Shown here: in pieces, positions 44,848 through 57,850 of the stretch
Layout of the letters: every line of letters begins with the position of its first letter
Position numbering within the stretch: the first letter of the stretch is position 1
DNA from: Lucifuga dentata
Lineage: Eukaryota; Chordata; Actinopteri; Ophidiiformes; Bythitidae
Direction of reading: 5' to 3'
Assembly: GCA_014773175.1 (NCBI GenBank)
Contig: VXCM01002031.1
Coordinates: 1-64,000, forward strand
Length of the DNA stretch: 64,000 nucleotides
Position numbers and translations under genes: made by a program
The notes under the pieces: generated by a model
What the model was told of the DNA's origin: nothing
The model's database searches: none
What the model saw: the letters and a program-made list of their open reading frames with translations, nothing else

Positions 44848-47800
44848 GGGGTTAGGAAATTATTGTGCAGCTTATTGTTGCCTATTTTTTCTGTTGAAAT
44901 GTTGATTAAAATTAAAATAAATTAAGGGAACAGGAATATATGACAAAAACTTGTCTCCCAAATTTATTTGATCAGTTCTGTTCCAGGTTCTGCACTCCTA
45001 TTTTATCCTCATGAAAACACTAATAAATTGTAACTTGATGTAAAATACTGGGCTGTTTAGTAATATACAGATTATTTTATGAAATTACATAGACAAGTTG
45101 TTGTTTGAAGTTCATATGTCTCATGGACAAACTTCAGAGGCACCCCGAGAGACATAAAAAACTTTGGATCGAAAATGGATGAAGCTTTCCTTTGAACGAA
45201 TTACTGTTGGCAGCACATAACTTGTATCTATCAGAATGGCCCAATTTGCATTTGAAATGGCCCCTATACATGCCCAATCAAGAATGATAAACAAAAAGAA
45301 ATGATGAAAGAGGCAGGAGGGCAAAAATGAAAGGCAATACCCTGAAAGAAAAGATGAGCAAACAGAGGAGTGAGATGGGAGAAGCTTGGGAGGAAGCAGT
45401 AACCAAAGACAGGAGCCAAAAAGGAGAGGGAAAAAAATGTGTTTGAGTGAGTTGGTGGTGCTGAAGAGTAGCCAAACCCTGCAGCCATTACCTCAGCCAC
45501 ATCCTCATAAGCTTCAGACCTCCCTCTCCTCAGTCCAGCCTTTGGCCCTGCAATAAATACATTTTCAATTACAAGCACTAGGGAACAAATAGGAAGAGGA
45601 GAAGAGGAAGGAGAAGGGCCCTTAAGGAGTCTGAGTGAATCCCTGGATGAGACTCTGGACACACGGCACAGATTTTGATACAGCGGACTCCCATCATCAT
45701 GCCCCGCACATGCATGCAGTCTAATCACTGCCTGGCTTGTTGCACCAGTCAGGCATTTACCAGAGCGAGGGTCTGAGCCCAGAACGGCACCAGCCAGCAC
45801 TTTGATGGAACACCTGCAGTGAAACTGGATCTTTACTAGATGTGGTGCAACCTGAACCACACACAGATGGAGGGTTATGAGACCCGCGATGGGGTTGGGA
45901 CGTTCGCGTGTGTTGGAGTCTGCAGCTAGACACATCACAACCGGTGCCTTTGAAGATTATTATAGGTGGCTGTTGTCAAGGCTAATATAAGATTTACGTC
46001 AGAGCCGCTGTGTGTCAGGTGATATCAGAGTGCATTAGGAGCTCTGAGGGAGAGAACGTACCGTACGCCCCTGCTATGCACCGTGGATTGCAAATGTAGG
46101 CTGTATCTGGTTTAAGCTCTAACCTGCCTTGCTCATTGGCTCTGCTCTGCCAAAGTGGTATAGCCTGGACTGAATATAGATGTCAGCAGAGCATGATCAG
46201 AATAGTTGTGTGACCAGCACATACACAAAAATATCCAATTGTCTCTTTGCAAATCATAGCTCATGACTAACATTCTTAACTAGATTCTCTTCTCTAATGC
46301 TGAGATTAAAAACAGAAAGTATTAGGGCAGATTCATTACATAAATTATGCACGGGAGTGTATTTCATCTAAACTCAATTCAAAGTGTTCTCACCAGGAAG
46401 AAAAACAAGCTGTCTGCACAAATAAAAACAACCTTGCTTACTGTATGGTTGATGACACAGCAGAGATGTGACAGATAGCACCAACTGTTATGGTGGTTCA
46501 GACCTGGAGGCAACACGCCTTAGTGATGGGTGGGGTGGGAAAACGATAGGTAACTCCCTTGTCATTATTAATAAGGAGAGAACATGTAGCGCAATGAGAA
46601 AAACACGTAAACTCCCCATGAATAAAAGGCTGTCATTGTCCGACCCACAATCACAACATGGCTAATATTACAATTTCCTCATTCCTTCAAAGGCTTGTCT
46701 TGTTGTGACTCCATAGCATGTCCTCATTTCTAGCTTGTCCAATGGTGATGCATTGGTTCTTGAAAGCTCTGAGAACCATGTAATATCAAGCGTAGTGATG
46801 GATGCTGAAACCCTTTAATGGATTTTAGCTTTAATTGAAACACGTAGCTTTTTATTCATGCATATCTTTATCTACATCTGCTTAAAGATATAACATCCAA
46901 ATATTAAACAGGTCTGATTGAGCCTGCTAACATTTTGGGAGGGTTCTGGTTTTATGAGTAATCTGTATCAGTATCAAAAAAGACACTAAATAAGAAGTCT
47001 CCCCTGATATTCTGCAGGGGTGAATTGTTGTCCCAAACTTCCTGTCATCAGCAGCTGCCTTTAGTTGAAGCAAAAATCTAATAAGCAAAGCACATTCATG
47101 TGACACACAATACACCAATGTGAACATCCTGCTACACACAAATACACCGTAAAGCACTCCATGGGAATGCTGGGTAATCCCTGATGTGACACATAGCAGT
47201 AAGCAGCATTATTAGCAGCAAATATGTGCTGTCACAGAGGGGTCAGTGATGAACTTGTCTGCAGGTCTGGTTTCAGCAGCACAAAGCAGACTGCAGCCTC
47301 ATACATGTGCTGCCACTGTGCATGCCCAGGGTCACAGTCTCTGTTCTGACGACCATGACCGCTGCGGTAATTACTTAAATTGGCGAAAAAAAAAAAAGAA
47401 AAAAAAACCCTTCTACATTCCAGGAGTGTCACAGGGGCTGGGTCTGTGTGGGCAGAATGTGAGGTGGATTCTCTGATTCCAGGGTGGATATGAAGGGATT
47501 TAAGCACTCAGGAATTTTCCCACTCTCCCCCACTCTTGATTTGTCCCGGAGAGAGGAGGGAGGGGAGAGGTGTGCTGGAGGTGAAGAGAAGTGTACGGTC
47601 AAGCTTCTCTAGTCAGAAGAGGTCAGTGGAATGGTGATCTCACAGTCAGATGATGTTGTTATAACTGCTGATACTGTAACAAGGAAACTGGATGCTGTCT
47701 GCAACCAGATCAACTTATTTGGTACTTACCAAATAAGGGGTTTATGGGGATGTAATTGACTTAGAGCTAAGTGCACTGCTTCTGCCTTAATTCTTGGTCC

Positions 47801-48512
47801 AGATCTAGTTATATTTCATCTTTCCTCTCCCAGGCTGCTGGCAGTAGCAGCAGCAGCAAGCATGCTCCCCAGGGACCACTGGCTGAAAGCTAACGAGGAC
47901 CATACTTTTGCTGTTTCCAGTTGGCCTGCCAACAGTCCCCAGATTGGGCCCCATTTCACGGCTGCTCACTCTAGGTGTAGGACCATACACAGGCCCCACG
48001 GCGGGTTGGTGTCTGACGGAGAAATAATGTGTGGACTTTTGTACATGTTACATCTGCACAAGCTTGTATTGTGACTTATTAGAGTTGTGTAGCTATGGTT
48101 TTGGTGTGATTGAGAGGCAGTCATCGGACTCAGTGGAATTTCTATGTCATTTCCCTTCTGTCCAATCAGCAGGCCTGAGGCCCCAGTCTGGCAGGCAGGG
48201 GGTTGTGGGAAATGCGGCCTGACTGTGGGAGTTAATGTGATTTAGGCCTTGCTGAGGCGAACACATGGCTATTTTGACAGACGCTGGCCTCCTGCTCAGG
48301 CTGAGGTCTGCAATTACACAGGACATAAACACGGCGTGCCGAGGCCAGGCTCGAGCAAGACGGGCTGGAGCTCCGAGGGCCCCTGGGAACGGAAAACGTG
48401 CGCAGCTTTGTGGAGGCCACAGATGCCTTGGCAGGCACCCACAGGCACCCCATTGCGTGACTCTGGGAGAGGGATGACTAGGACATAATGCTTGGGAACT
48501 ACACCGACTGTT

Positions 48513-48514
<2 letters not shown>

Positions 48515-48549
<35 letters not shown>
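48515..48549 (+). repeat. (CA)n microsatellite
   Basis: Uninterrupted CA tract of about 17 units. Confidence 0.9.
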
Positions 48550-51103
48550 ATTTTCTCCCTCATGTCACATGTACTCTTGTTAACCAACAGAACTTTCTCT
48601 TCTGTCCCTGCAAACCTCCCCAGACCTCCGCTTATTCCCTATAAAACAGCTGAAAACCTCCTTCTCTCCTCATTCCCTCCTCCTCTCCTAGAGTGTGAAA
48701 GAACTTCACAAAGCACCAGGGTCCGTGTTCAGTTTCCTGCTTACAGAGGAAGCACCACTGGGCCTAAAAACAATTACCCATTTAAGTACGCTAAATCAAC
48801 TTGCATTGCGGAAACAATGTGACGGCTGCCACTGTTATTTACTGTAATGAATTGGTCCTATTGTAGCGTGGAGCTCTTCTGGGACCTCTTACTGAGTCAG
48901 GCTGAATGAAACGAGCCCTGAATGGATGTCAGGCTACATAAAGGTTTTTGAGCAACAGTGAGAGTGTTGCCTTGTGGATAAAAAGAGTGGCGGTGAGATC
49001 ATATTTACCCACCATTCAGCCTGCTTTATATACGCCCATCGGCCACATCCTATTCGGATAAATCAGGGACAGAGGGAGAGGCCGACAGACGAGTGTATTT
49101 TCCACAGTCAATTCAGAGTGGGAGCTGACACAAGCATGGGAAAGCAAATAACCCGGATTAGGATTCTTCAAAGGCCCGGCCATGTGAAAGATGGGAGCAA
49201 GTGGAGGAGACAAAAGTGGGAGTTAGCGGTACACCCAGACACACACACATAACTCCCCTGCTCTTACTGTTAAGACAAAAACACACAGGAAGACACACAC
49301 TTCTGCGTCTATGTTCACAGGAAGTTGAGTTGGAGTGTGTAACACCATCCCTCTGAGGTGTAGGTTTGTTTGGCTGTTTTAAGAAGGTGGATCAGGGGCG
49401 TGAGGACAGAGATGGGCTGGGTGTGTGTGTGTGTGTTGGAGGAGGGTGTTATGTGAGGACTACATGTTGAGACATCGACACAGCAGGATCAGACTTCACT
49501 CTCACCTGTTTGGTGTGTTGCCGACTGAGTCTGACCCTCAGACAAGCCTTGTCAGCCTACTACTGCCAGGGTGTGTGTTGGTGTGTGTGTGTGCACGTCT
49601 ATGCACATGTGTATGTGCGCAGAACTTCTCATCTCCTCTTGGAGTGCAATGAAAGTTCAACCAACAATGCTGAATGTTGAAGACATCGGTGTGTCTTAAC
49701 ACGGATCATCATGAAGCTCGTTTCTCTCTAAAGCATGAGGGACCGCTACAGCTTAGACTCCACAGCAATTAATAACACACACACCATTTAGCAGCACACA
49801 CCATACATTACTCCAGACCAAAACAATATTAATGGTGCAGCAGGCTAATTTTTCAGAGTATCAGTGCTCCCCTGACATAAAATCATGTTACACATATGTG
49901 CTACATACGTCTGTACACAGTCTTTACTGCTGACATGACTTGTCAAAGACAATCCCACACAACAGCAGGATTTTCACAGCTTAGTGCATGTGTGTGTGCG
50001 TGTGTGTAGACATATGATGGGGGCTAGGAGATACTTCCTCCCTACATGTTTCAGTCCAGGCCTCTTCTTCACTCACTGTCTTTTCATATCAAAATACTCT
50101 GTTTTCCCTAGACTCAGAGTAGCCTCACACACACACACATTTACACAGTGGCTTGCAGCACACACCCACACACACTCACACATGCGGCACACAGCACTTC
50201 TCTCCCTCAGGCGGTCTGGCTGTAAGATGATACCTCGTCTCAGAGCATTTCGCACATGCCTTCCCGGACAGTTCCCACACTCCCGGCTGCCTCAGCCTGT
50301 CTGACCTTTGCCAAGCCTGCCCCCCCCANCCCACCCCCCAAACCTCCTTCCTCCATCCACAACACTCCCTCCTCCTCCTCCTCTTCTCCCAGGGACTGCG
50401 GTTTGGACAGCTGTGGCCAAGCTGGCTGCTCTGCTTGTGGAAAACATCCGCCACACATGGAGGGCTGCCGGCTGATTCTCTGCTGGCTGCTCGGCCGCTT
50501 CCAAACCTAACGANCCGCCACACATGGAGGGCTGCCGGCTGATTCTCTGCTGGCTGCTCGGCCGCTTCCAAACCTAACGACACGTTTGACCCGCAGATCT
50601 GTACGCACACTTACAGCAAGTGTTAAGGTGTCACAGAGGTGCTCGTTTATGTAACCGTCATCATATTAACCAAACATTTAATGTCATCTTAAAATCTTTT
50701 TTGACTTGTTTCCAAAGAGAATTTTTCACTTGTTAACGTAAAACCTCTCCAAACAGGATGTAAGGCTGAAGTCTTGTTAAGATGGATGATTTTTTTTTTT
50801 TTTTGNTTTTTTTTTTTTTTTTGGTACAGCCTAATCCTCTGCAACATGGCTCCAATTTAAGGCCTCCCCACAGACATAGTGCGGTACATAAACAGGCCTG
50901 GGTTACAGCTCACCCCCATCTCTCCTTCACTACTCACTACACACACACACACAACACACACACCCACAGACTCATTCACACGCCTGCCATCCCCACCGAC
51001 CACCTCATCCAGCCTCCACATATGAGACTGATTCTGGTTTGGATCTGGACTCTGGCCACTGCTTGGAGCTATTTTCCTTTTTACTTGTGAGCCAGAGTAA
51101 TAC

Positions 51104-51112
<9 letters not shown>

Positions 51113-51168
<56 letters not shown>
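51113..51168 (+). repeat. (CA)n microsatellite
   Basis: Uninterrupted CA tract of about 28 units, the longest in the window. Confidence 0.9.
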
Positions 51169-51172
<4 letters not shown>

Positions 51173-51679
51173 ATATGTATATGCCTGCATTAACAAGCGC
51201 GGTAGGTTAAATCAGTCAGAGGAAACATATTGTGATGGAGCTGTGGACGGGCTTACTCACAGGCTGCACGCAGTGACAGATGTACACACATACACACACA
51301 CACACACTGTAAAGGCAGAGATTTTCTGCTGGAGCTCCCTCTCTGACTGTGTTACTCGTGACATTCTCTTTGTTGCACACATACAAACACAGCAAACTCT
51401 TTCCTCCAGTTTCCTCACCTTTCCATCTCCACAAAGGGATGAAAAATGAAATGTGATGAATAGAGGGAATGGTGTAATACAGAGGATTACACCCCTGGAT
51501 GGAATTTTGAAGAGAGTAGCTTTACTGTAAAGACAAAAAATACAATTTTGATAGTATTGCTGCAGCCTTGCATCACATTCTCACCCCCCCGTCTGAGATA
51601 GGATTATGGCAGGGAGCTCCTGGCCTGACCTGAGAATCAGGGGATTCCTCTGTGTTTGTGGTTGAATTCTGCCAAGGTG

Positions 51680-51709
<30 letters not shown>
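51680..51709 (+). repeat. (CA)n microsatellite
   Basis: Uninterrupted CA tract of 15 units. Confidence 0.9.
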
Positions 51710-51710
<1 letters not shown>

Positions 51711-52687
51711 TTAAACACATGGCCACTCCATCTTATGCACCAATTGTTGTAGTGTGAATTTTTAGGGAAGATTTGTCTCACTAAATTCTACACAACTTAC
51801 AAATCAGCATATACCACATACTTTCTTGCTTACATACTTACTTTTACAAATAAAACGTTGAATTTATAAGCATTAAAACACACCTATCCTCTTTTCAATA
51901 CATTCAGCCAGAACTGTAGTGACGTTAAGTCACAATACGCTTTTAAAAACTTTATCTTGATAGTTGACAGGAGAGAGTGACAGGAAATAAAAGGCAAGGA
52001 ATGAAATGCGCTAAAGGAAATTGAAACTGGGATGCTATCACCATTTCAAGGTATTTTTAAATTGGTTGTGGCTGGGAAGTGGAGCAAATTAAAGTAATCT
52101 CTCTCTGTCTCAGGGCATAACTGACCCATATACAACTAATTTATCATGACATACAGTAGACACTGATTTCATATTTAATATTTGATGTTTTAACTCAGAT
52201 GAGAGGCAGAAGGAGAAAACACTTGTCCATAGATAGAAGTATACAGTATATTGTGGTGACGAAATAACACCTCATTACATTTAAACACTTCAACATACTG
52301 TTTTAGTATTGTTAAATATTATTAGCAGTTAGCAGCATCCATCAGCTATAAAACAGCCATAAAGAAACTCATAATTCCAAAGAGGTCCATCATGTCTAAA
52401 ATGTCATATATAAAACCCATAAAATGTGAAAATATAATTTAGCGTGGACAGGACTGCAAATACCGATAACTGGCATTGAAATAATATGACACACCTTTGA
52501 AGCAGTGCTTGCGAATCCATATTTCACATGTTAAGGGAGATGTTAAATTGAATTTGTCTGCGCCTGTTAAGAAATACGTACATAAATATTCAGAGAAGAA
52601 GAAAAGATTCACGTCGGAAAACAGATTTAAATCACAGCATTAGAGGGCACAGTAGCAGCATTAATGGCAACAGGAAAGGCTGCACAC

Positions 52688-52738
52688 CCACACACACACA
52701 CACACACACAGACACACACACACACACACTCACACAGA
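52688..52738 (+). repeat. interrupted (CA)n microsatellite
   Basis: CA tract with single-base interruptions. Confidence 0.9.
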
Positions 52739-53144
52739 CACGGACACACATTCTCTGCCCATCCATTTGCCCTCCTCCTCACTGCTTCCATCCATCCGCC
52801 CATCTCCCACGAGGAGCTCTTGCTCCAAGGCTGCAGTGCAAGTGCTCGTAAAAAAGAGGGAAAAAAAAACCTTGCTCTGATGATTGAAAAACCGACACAA
52901 AAAAAAAAAAAAANAAAAAAAAAAAAAAGAAAAAAAGCAAGAGAGAAGAAATGTAACAGGAAAAAAGTGTTAAGTTGAAAAGCGAGCATTTTCTTTTGCT
53001 CTGAGCTCTTGGTCCAGGCTCAGAGCATCCCTGGATGCCAGAGTCTTTCATCATTTGGCAGTCGGGCTCTGCAGTTCAGTTTTGCCTCCTGGCTGGAGGC
53101 AAGTGAAGCACCACTGGCTCTCCACACAGCAAGCAAGAAAGAGA

Positions 53145-53158
53145 AAGAGAAAGAGAGA

Positions 53159-53210
<52 letters not shown>
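53145..53210 (+). repeat. (GA)n microsatellite
   Basis: GA tract of about 30 units with one CAGA interruption. Confidence 0.9.
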
Positions 53211-56200
53211 AGTAGTCTTTTATACAAACAACCTCTGGAGTCATCCACAGCCACGCATGGGCCCCTGCCTTTTTTTGTGTGTGTTCTTCCCTTTCCGCTC
53301 CTCTATCTCTCTCCTCTGTTTGCTTCATTTTCTGATGTGCTGTAGCTATGGAAGAAAATGCTTGTCATTATATAATCTGCAGCAGCGGATAGCTCCCAGA
53401 GATGAGATGTTGAAAGCAAAGTGGGGGAGATGTGTGCTAGCAAAACAGAACAAAGTGACCTCTGATGTCCTCCTCTCTTATTTGGAAGGAAACAGTCTCA
53501 CTGGTATTATTCAATGCCAAAAACAGCCGTGGTCTGCACTTGAATACTGCGACTCCTTCATAGGCAATTTTGAGTGCACCTGCCACCCTGTTTTGCTCTT
53601 TATGAAGCTCTCTGAAACCAAAACTAACCATCAATACTTCAGGCTGTTACACTTTTCCTCTCTTTATACTTTTGTAGTTCTGGTTAAGTTATAAAAACCT
53701 GAAAACTCAGTTCTGTTTGAGAGCAACCACAAATCTAATCGATAACATTTTAATAAATTGATTTAATTGATACAAATTAATCACTGCTTAGGCACGAAGG
53801 AATCCATGCTCAGAGAAACACAATCACAACCTCCCGCTAAGCGAGCAAACAGGACTAACTGCGCTGAACGGTCTTTAAATGCTCTCCACCGCTGAGAATG
53901 AACACAGGTTCCCACAGGGCTTGATAAAGCACCCCTGCCATATGCATTCTTTCACCATGGATATGCCACCATGAACAAGACACTTGGGCATGTCAGGCCA
54001 AGCTGAGAGGAAGACTGATGTGTCTCATCATTAAGGCCAATGGCTTTCCCCTGTGGCGAGATGTATGTTCCTACTGTGGCGGCCCAGCGGGACTTCAACT
54101 GGCACCCCGCTAAGAGTTCTGGGAGCAAAGGCATCTGTGGCAAACATCTTCCTCTGACTCAGACACATGGTGATAAATAAAAGTACACGCAGATGCCAAA
54201 GCACAAACATGCACATACACATACTCGGTGTATGCAGAAACGTATGTTAAAGTCTGCACACGCTTATACATGCACACACACATAACGCCAACAAAAGCCT
54301 GGCGCAACATGGGTGCAATCTGGCCCCTGGGGGAGCCTGCCCGCTGTCCACAGCTCCTGCTGAGTTTGCCCAGTGGGAAGCCCCAGCACTGGCCGCTGGC
54401 TGCTCAGCGGGGTGTCTGAGAGATGCGGTTCTGGAGACTATAAGGCTAGGAGTGGTGTGGCAACCATGGAGGCCTTGTTCCTCAGACAGGCCGCAAAGAG
54501 GGAGCATTTCTCAGGCCCAGACATATGCTCTTATACATGGATGATTGTGTTGATTCCTTTGCAACGGCTGTTCCCATGGCCTCAACCTGAAGGGTCCTGA
54601 GAAAGCTTATTTCAGAGCCTTAATCATTGTTTTCATCATTAAATCCCATGAAACTTATCAACGCTGAATGGAGCTCATATGTTTTCTCGGAGCTACTGTT
54701 GGACAGAAGTGTCAGCCCTGGTCAGAGTTTAGATAATGGTTCATTTCAAACAAAGCGTAAGAGGAAGATTCAGAACTCAAATGTTAAGCTACACCGAGCT
54801 CATTTATATTTTTACAGTTTAGATATCCAATACTTATAACCTGAATGCATAAAAAAACTGAATAAACAATATAATAAACACTGAAAGACTAATAATAAAG
54901 CATACAAAGTCAGATGTGAAGTGCTGACAATAGCTCTTTAATGAAAGAGTGGTTGTATAAGACTTTAGGAATATATGAGAAAGGGGACCTGGTTCATTGA
55001 GGAGAGAGGTAATTGAGGTTCTCAGAGAGTTTTGATCCACAAAAAATATTGTCAGACTGCTCAGGCTACTGCAAAAATCCACTTTACAACAGCCTTTCTT
55101 AAATGTCTCTGAATTTGACAAATTATTTAAATTTCCTGTTACATTGCAAGCAAACTACTTTTAGATTTTGAATAGCGTAGGCTGAATCCCTGCACTGGTT
55201 TGGAAACAATGGCAGATAAAAGCGAATGAGAAAAGTTCACCTCTTTTTCCTTATTTACTATGATGGTGCCCTTGGCAAGGTTAAAAAAAAAAAAAGATCT
55301 GAATAATGTGCACATCAGTCAGTTTTAATGCTCCTTAAAACATTTCAATGATGCAACAATTTGGCCAGCAAGGGCTTTGTCAGGCCTGACAGAAAGCCTG
55401 TTTGTGAGAGATTTTGTTTCTTGTACCTTGGCAACTCTCTTTATGTTTGGTCTTGTGGACATGAATATCTCAGTTTATTTTTTTAAGTTTGTTAGTAGAA
55501 ACAATGTACTTAAAAACTGCAGTATAAGCCAAGTCATCCATTTTTATAACATATTCTGCTAATGTCTGAATGGAATATAAATATGATTTTTTATTCTACT
55601 GTGTGTAAGATGATGACGATGACGATGATTAATATAATTAACACTGAATAATCACTTCTTTTGCATCTTCATCAAAGCTCATACAGATCTACATGAACAT
55701 TAAATAAGCTCTGATGAGAGTTAGTGATGTAACAAGAAAATAACTGGAATTTCAACAGAAAAAAAAAAGAACAAAAGAAAGAGGTTTTAAGTGCACTGAA
55801 AGAGTACTGTTCTTTCATCATTATGTGCAATTTACATGCCATCACACTCGCTTTGCCAAACTTTTCCTTCATTCGTTGGTTCATTCTCCTTCATTCATTC
55901 CTTCTCCTTCGTTCATACCAAGAACTGATAAACCCTGAGTTTTCTCCATATCTGTGTGGATAAACCCTGAGCATCCAAATATCATCAATACTGGCAGACT
56001 GACCTCTGGGGCCTTGGTGCCTGTGTCAGATCACCAGAGGATTGGCTGGTGATTGATGATCCATCTCATCATGGCCACAGATACCTGCCACAGCTTTGAG
56101 GGGACAAAACCTTTGGGCTGGCCCAGAACTAACTTAATTCTTGTCATCCGCCCCTTTGCAAGGTATGGGAAAAATAGCCTGGACTGAAGAGTTTGGGAGA

Positions 56201-57573
56201 TGAGAGAAGTGGAACCTGAATGGAGAAAAGGAAAAAAGGCCTGAAAGAAAAAGGAACTCGGTCAATGGGAAGGGGGCAGGAGAGCCTGAATGCACCATTC
56301 CGTGGTCCACGGTGTTGATATTTCCCTCAATGGTCTCTTTTAAAGTGAGCATTTTAAGCCACCCCGACACACTAAATTTACCCTTTGTGCATCAAGAGGC
56401 CCCTAGCTGTCGTGATGCAAGGTGAGGAGGCACTGGGGGCAGATGGAACCTGCTTGTCACCTCAATGGTCTCCTTTCTCCCCCCTGTATACCCTCTCTGG
56501 ACCTCCCCGCCCATCACCACCATTCACCCATGGCTCCAGTGGGAACGTCCAGGGACCTCACGCTTTGGGACGGCCCAATATAATGAGCCCCTCTGGATGG
56601 CTTCAATGTGGCGTCATTGTTCCACCCATGGCCATTAAACCACCTCCTGGGCAAACAAGAGTGTCCCTTTTCCTTTATGGGGCCCAAGGAGGCAACAAAG
56701 AGAGGAGTCATTGAGACACAGAGGGGCTGCCCTTTGTTTGGTGTCCTTTTTGCTGCTGCTCAATGCCTGGGCTGGGAAGGGGAGGGTCCTGTTTGGTCTT
56801 TAGTGCTCCTCATATCGCCACAATCCCTTGTTTGGCCAAAGTGGAGATGTGAACTTAATTGACTTGAGCGCCCCAGTGCACTGTGCCGCAAATAACCTGG
56901 ATGAAAGACAGAAAAGGTATTGTGCATCCAAAAACCTGTGAGGAAAGTTTGAGGGCCCCTCCAATCTCGATAATGAAACCCTGGAGGATTTTATGCCATC
57001 TGATTTCAGCTGAACTGCAGCTGATAAAATTGCTGTAGAGAGAGATAACATTCTGAGCAGAATCACAAGACTCTAGACACAGTAATCTGGAATCATGAAT
57101 AACAGAATATTAAAACAATCTTCAGACCTAATTAAATACCTTCTTCAACAAGCTCAAACAAAGACAGTGTGGCCCTCAACATTCCAGTGATAATGAAATC
57201 ACTGAGGCCTCCCTCACATGACACAGATTTACTGTACAATTGTCACCACTTACATAATATACCGAAAGAGAAAGTTAATTGGAAAATCATCTGCAACAGA
57301 ATTTGTTCAGGCTTTTTTTCTTTTTAAACTGAGAAGGCATTTAAGATGAGAAACACTTAAGATGTTTCAGTTGCCACTGTTCTCCACCACTACTGAGTGA
57401 CATGCCTTCTACTTTACAAGCAAAAGTCCTTTGATGTCCTGAGGCTAAAGAGCTAGCTGGTGTCAGGCTTTACCATCCTTCACATCTAAACAGGCCCTGA
57501 CCTCAACCTTTCCTCTGGCCAGCGTCCTGGCAGTGAGGCTGATTAGCTGATGGCAGGTGTTGAGCACCGGGCC

Positions 57574-57850
57574 CCTGAAGAGAGGTTAAGGAGAAGAGTC
57601 AACACCTCCCTGTGTGCTGCTGACTGGCTCTCTGCCACCATGTCATCCATCGTGCAGTCTAATCAAGTTATCATATCAACAAATCTCCCATCAGGGGCCC
57701 CATGGCTGACACTCCCAGAAAGAGACCCAGAGGGGGACGACAAATTTCTAGCAGCAGGATGCTGGGGAAAGGAGCCGGCCCGCCAGGCGGCAATAAAAGA
57801 TACCTGCAGCCTCTGGTCAAGCTCCCCTCTGGGGAAGACACACACACTTG
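57574..57850. other. duplicated element, copy B (candidate conserved non-coding element)
   Basis: Partner of the element at 32.79-33.06 kb. Long shared blocks include CTGCTGACTGGCTCT, GCCACCATGTCATC, ATCAACAAATCTCCCAT and ACAAATTTCTAGCAGCAGGA. The surrounding sequence does not align, so the homologous part has sharp limits. Confidence 0.6.

Larger units (their letters stand above)
43241..57573. other. gene-free stretch with many microsatellites
   Basis: No convincing exon on either strand. A minus-strand frame of 224 codons at 45938-45264 is the longest open run but resembles no protein. It holds a palindrome at 47714-47737 and single-N joins at 50329, 50514, 50806 and 52914. The 50514 join is flanked by perfect 66-bp repeats (50448-50513 and 50515-50580). 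Confidence 0.5.

Noticed and set aside
48147..48587. 146-codon minus-strand frame
   Set aside because: Part of it is translated CA microsatellite, and the rest is unrecognised and overlaps open frames on the other strand.
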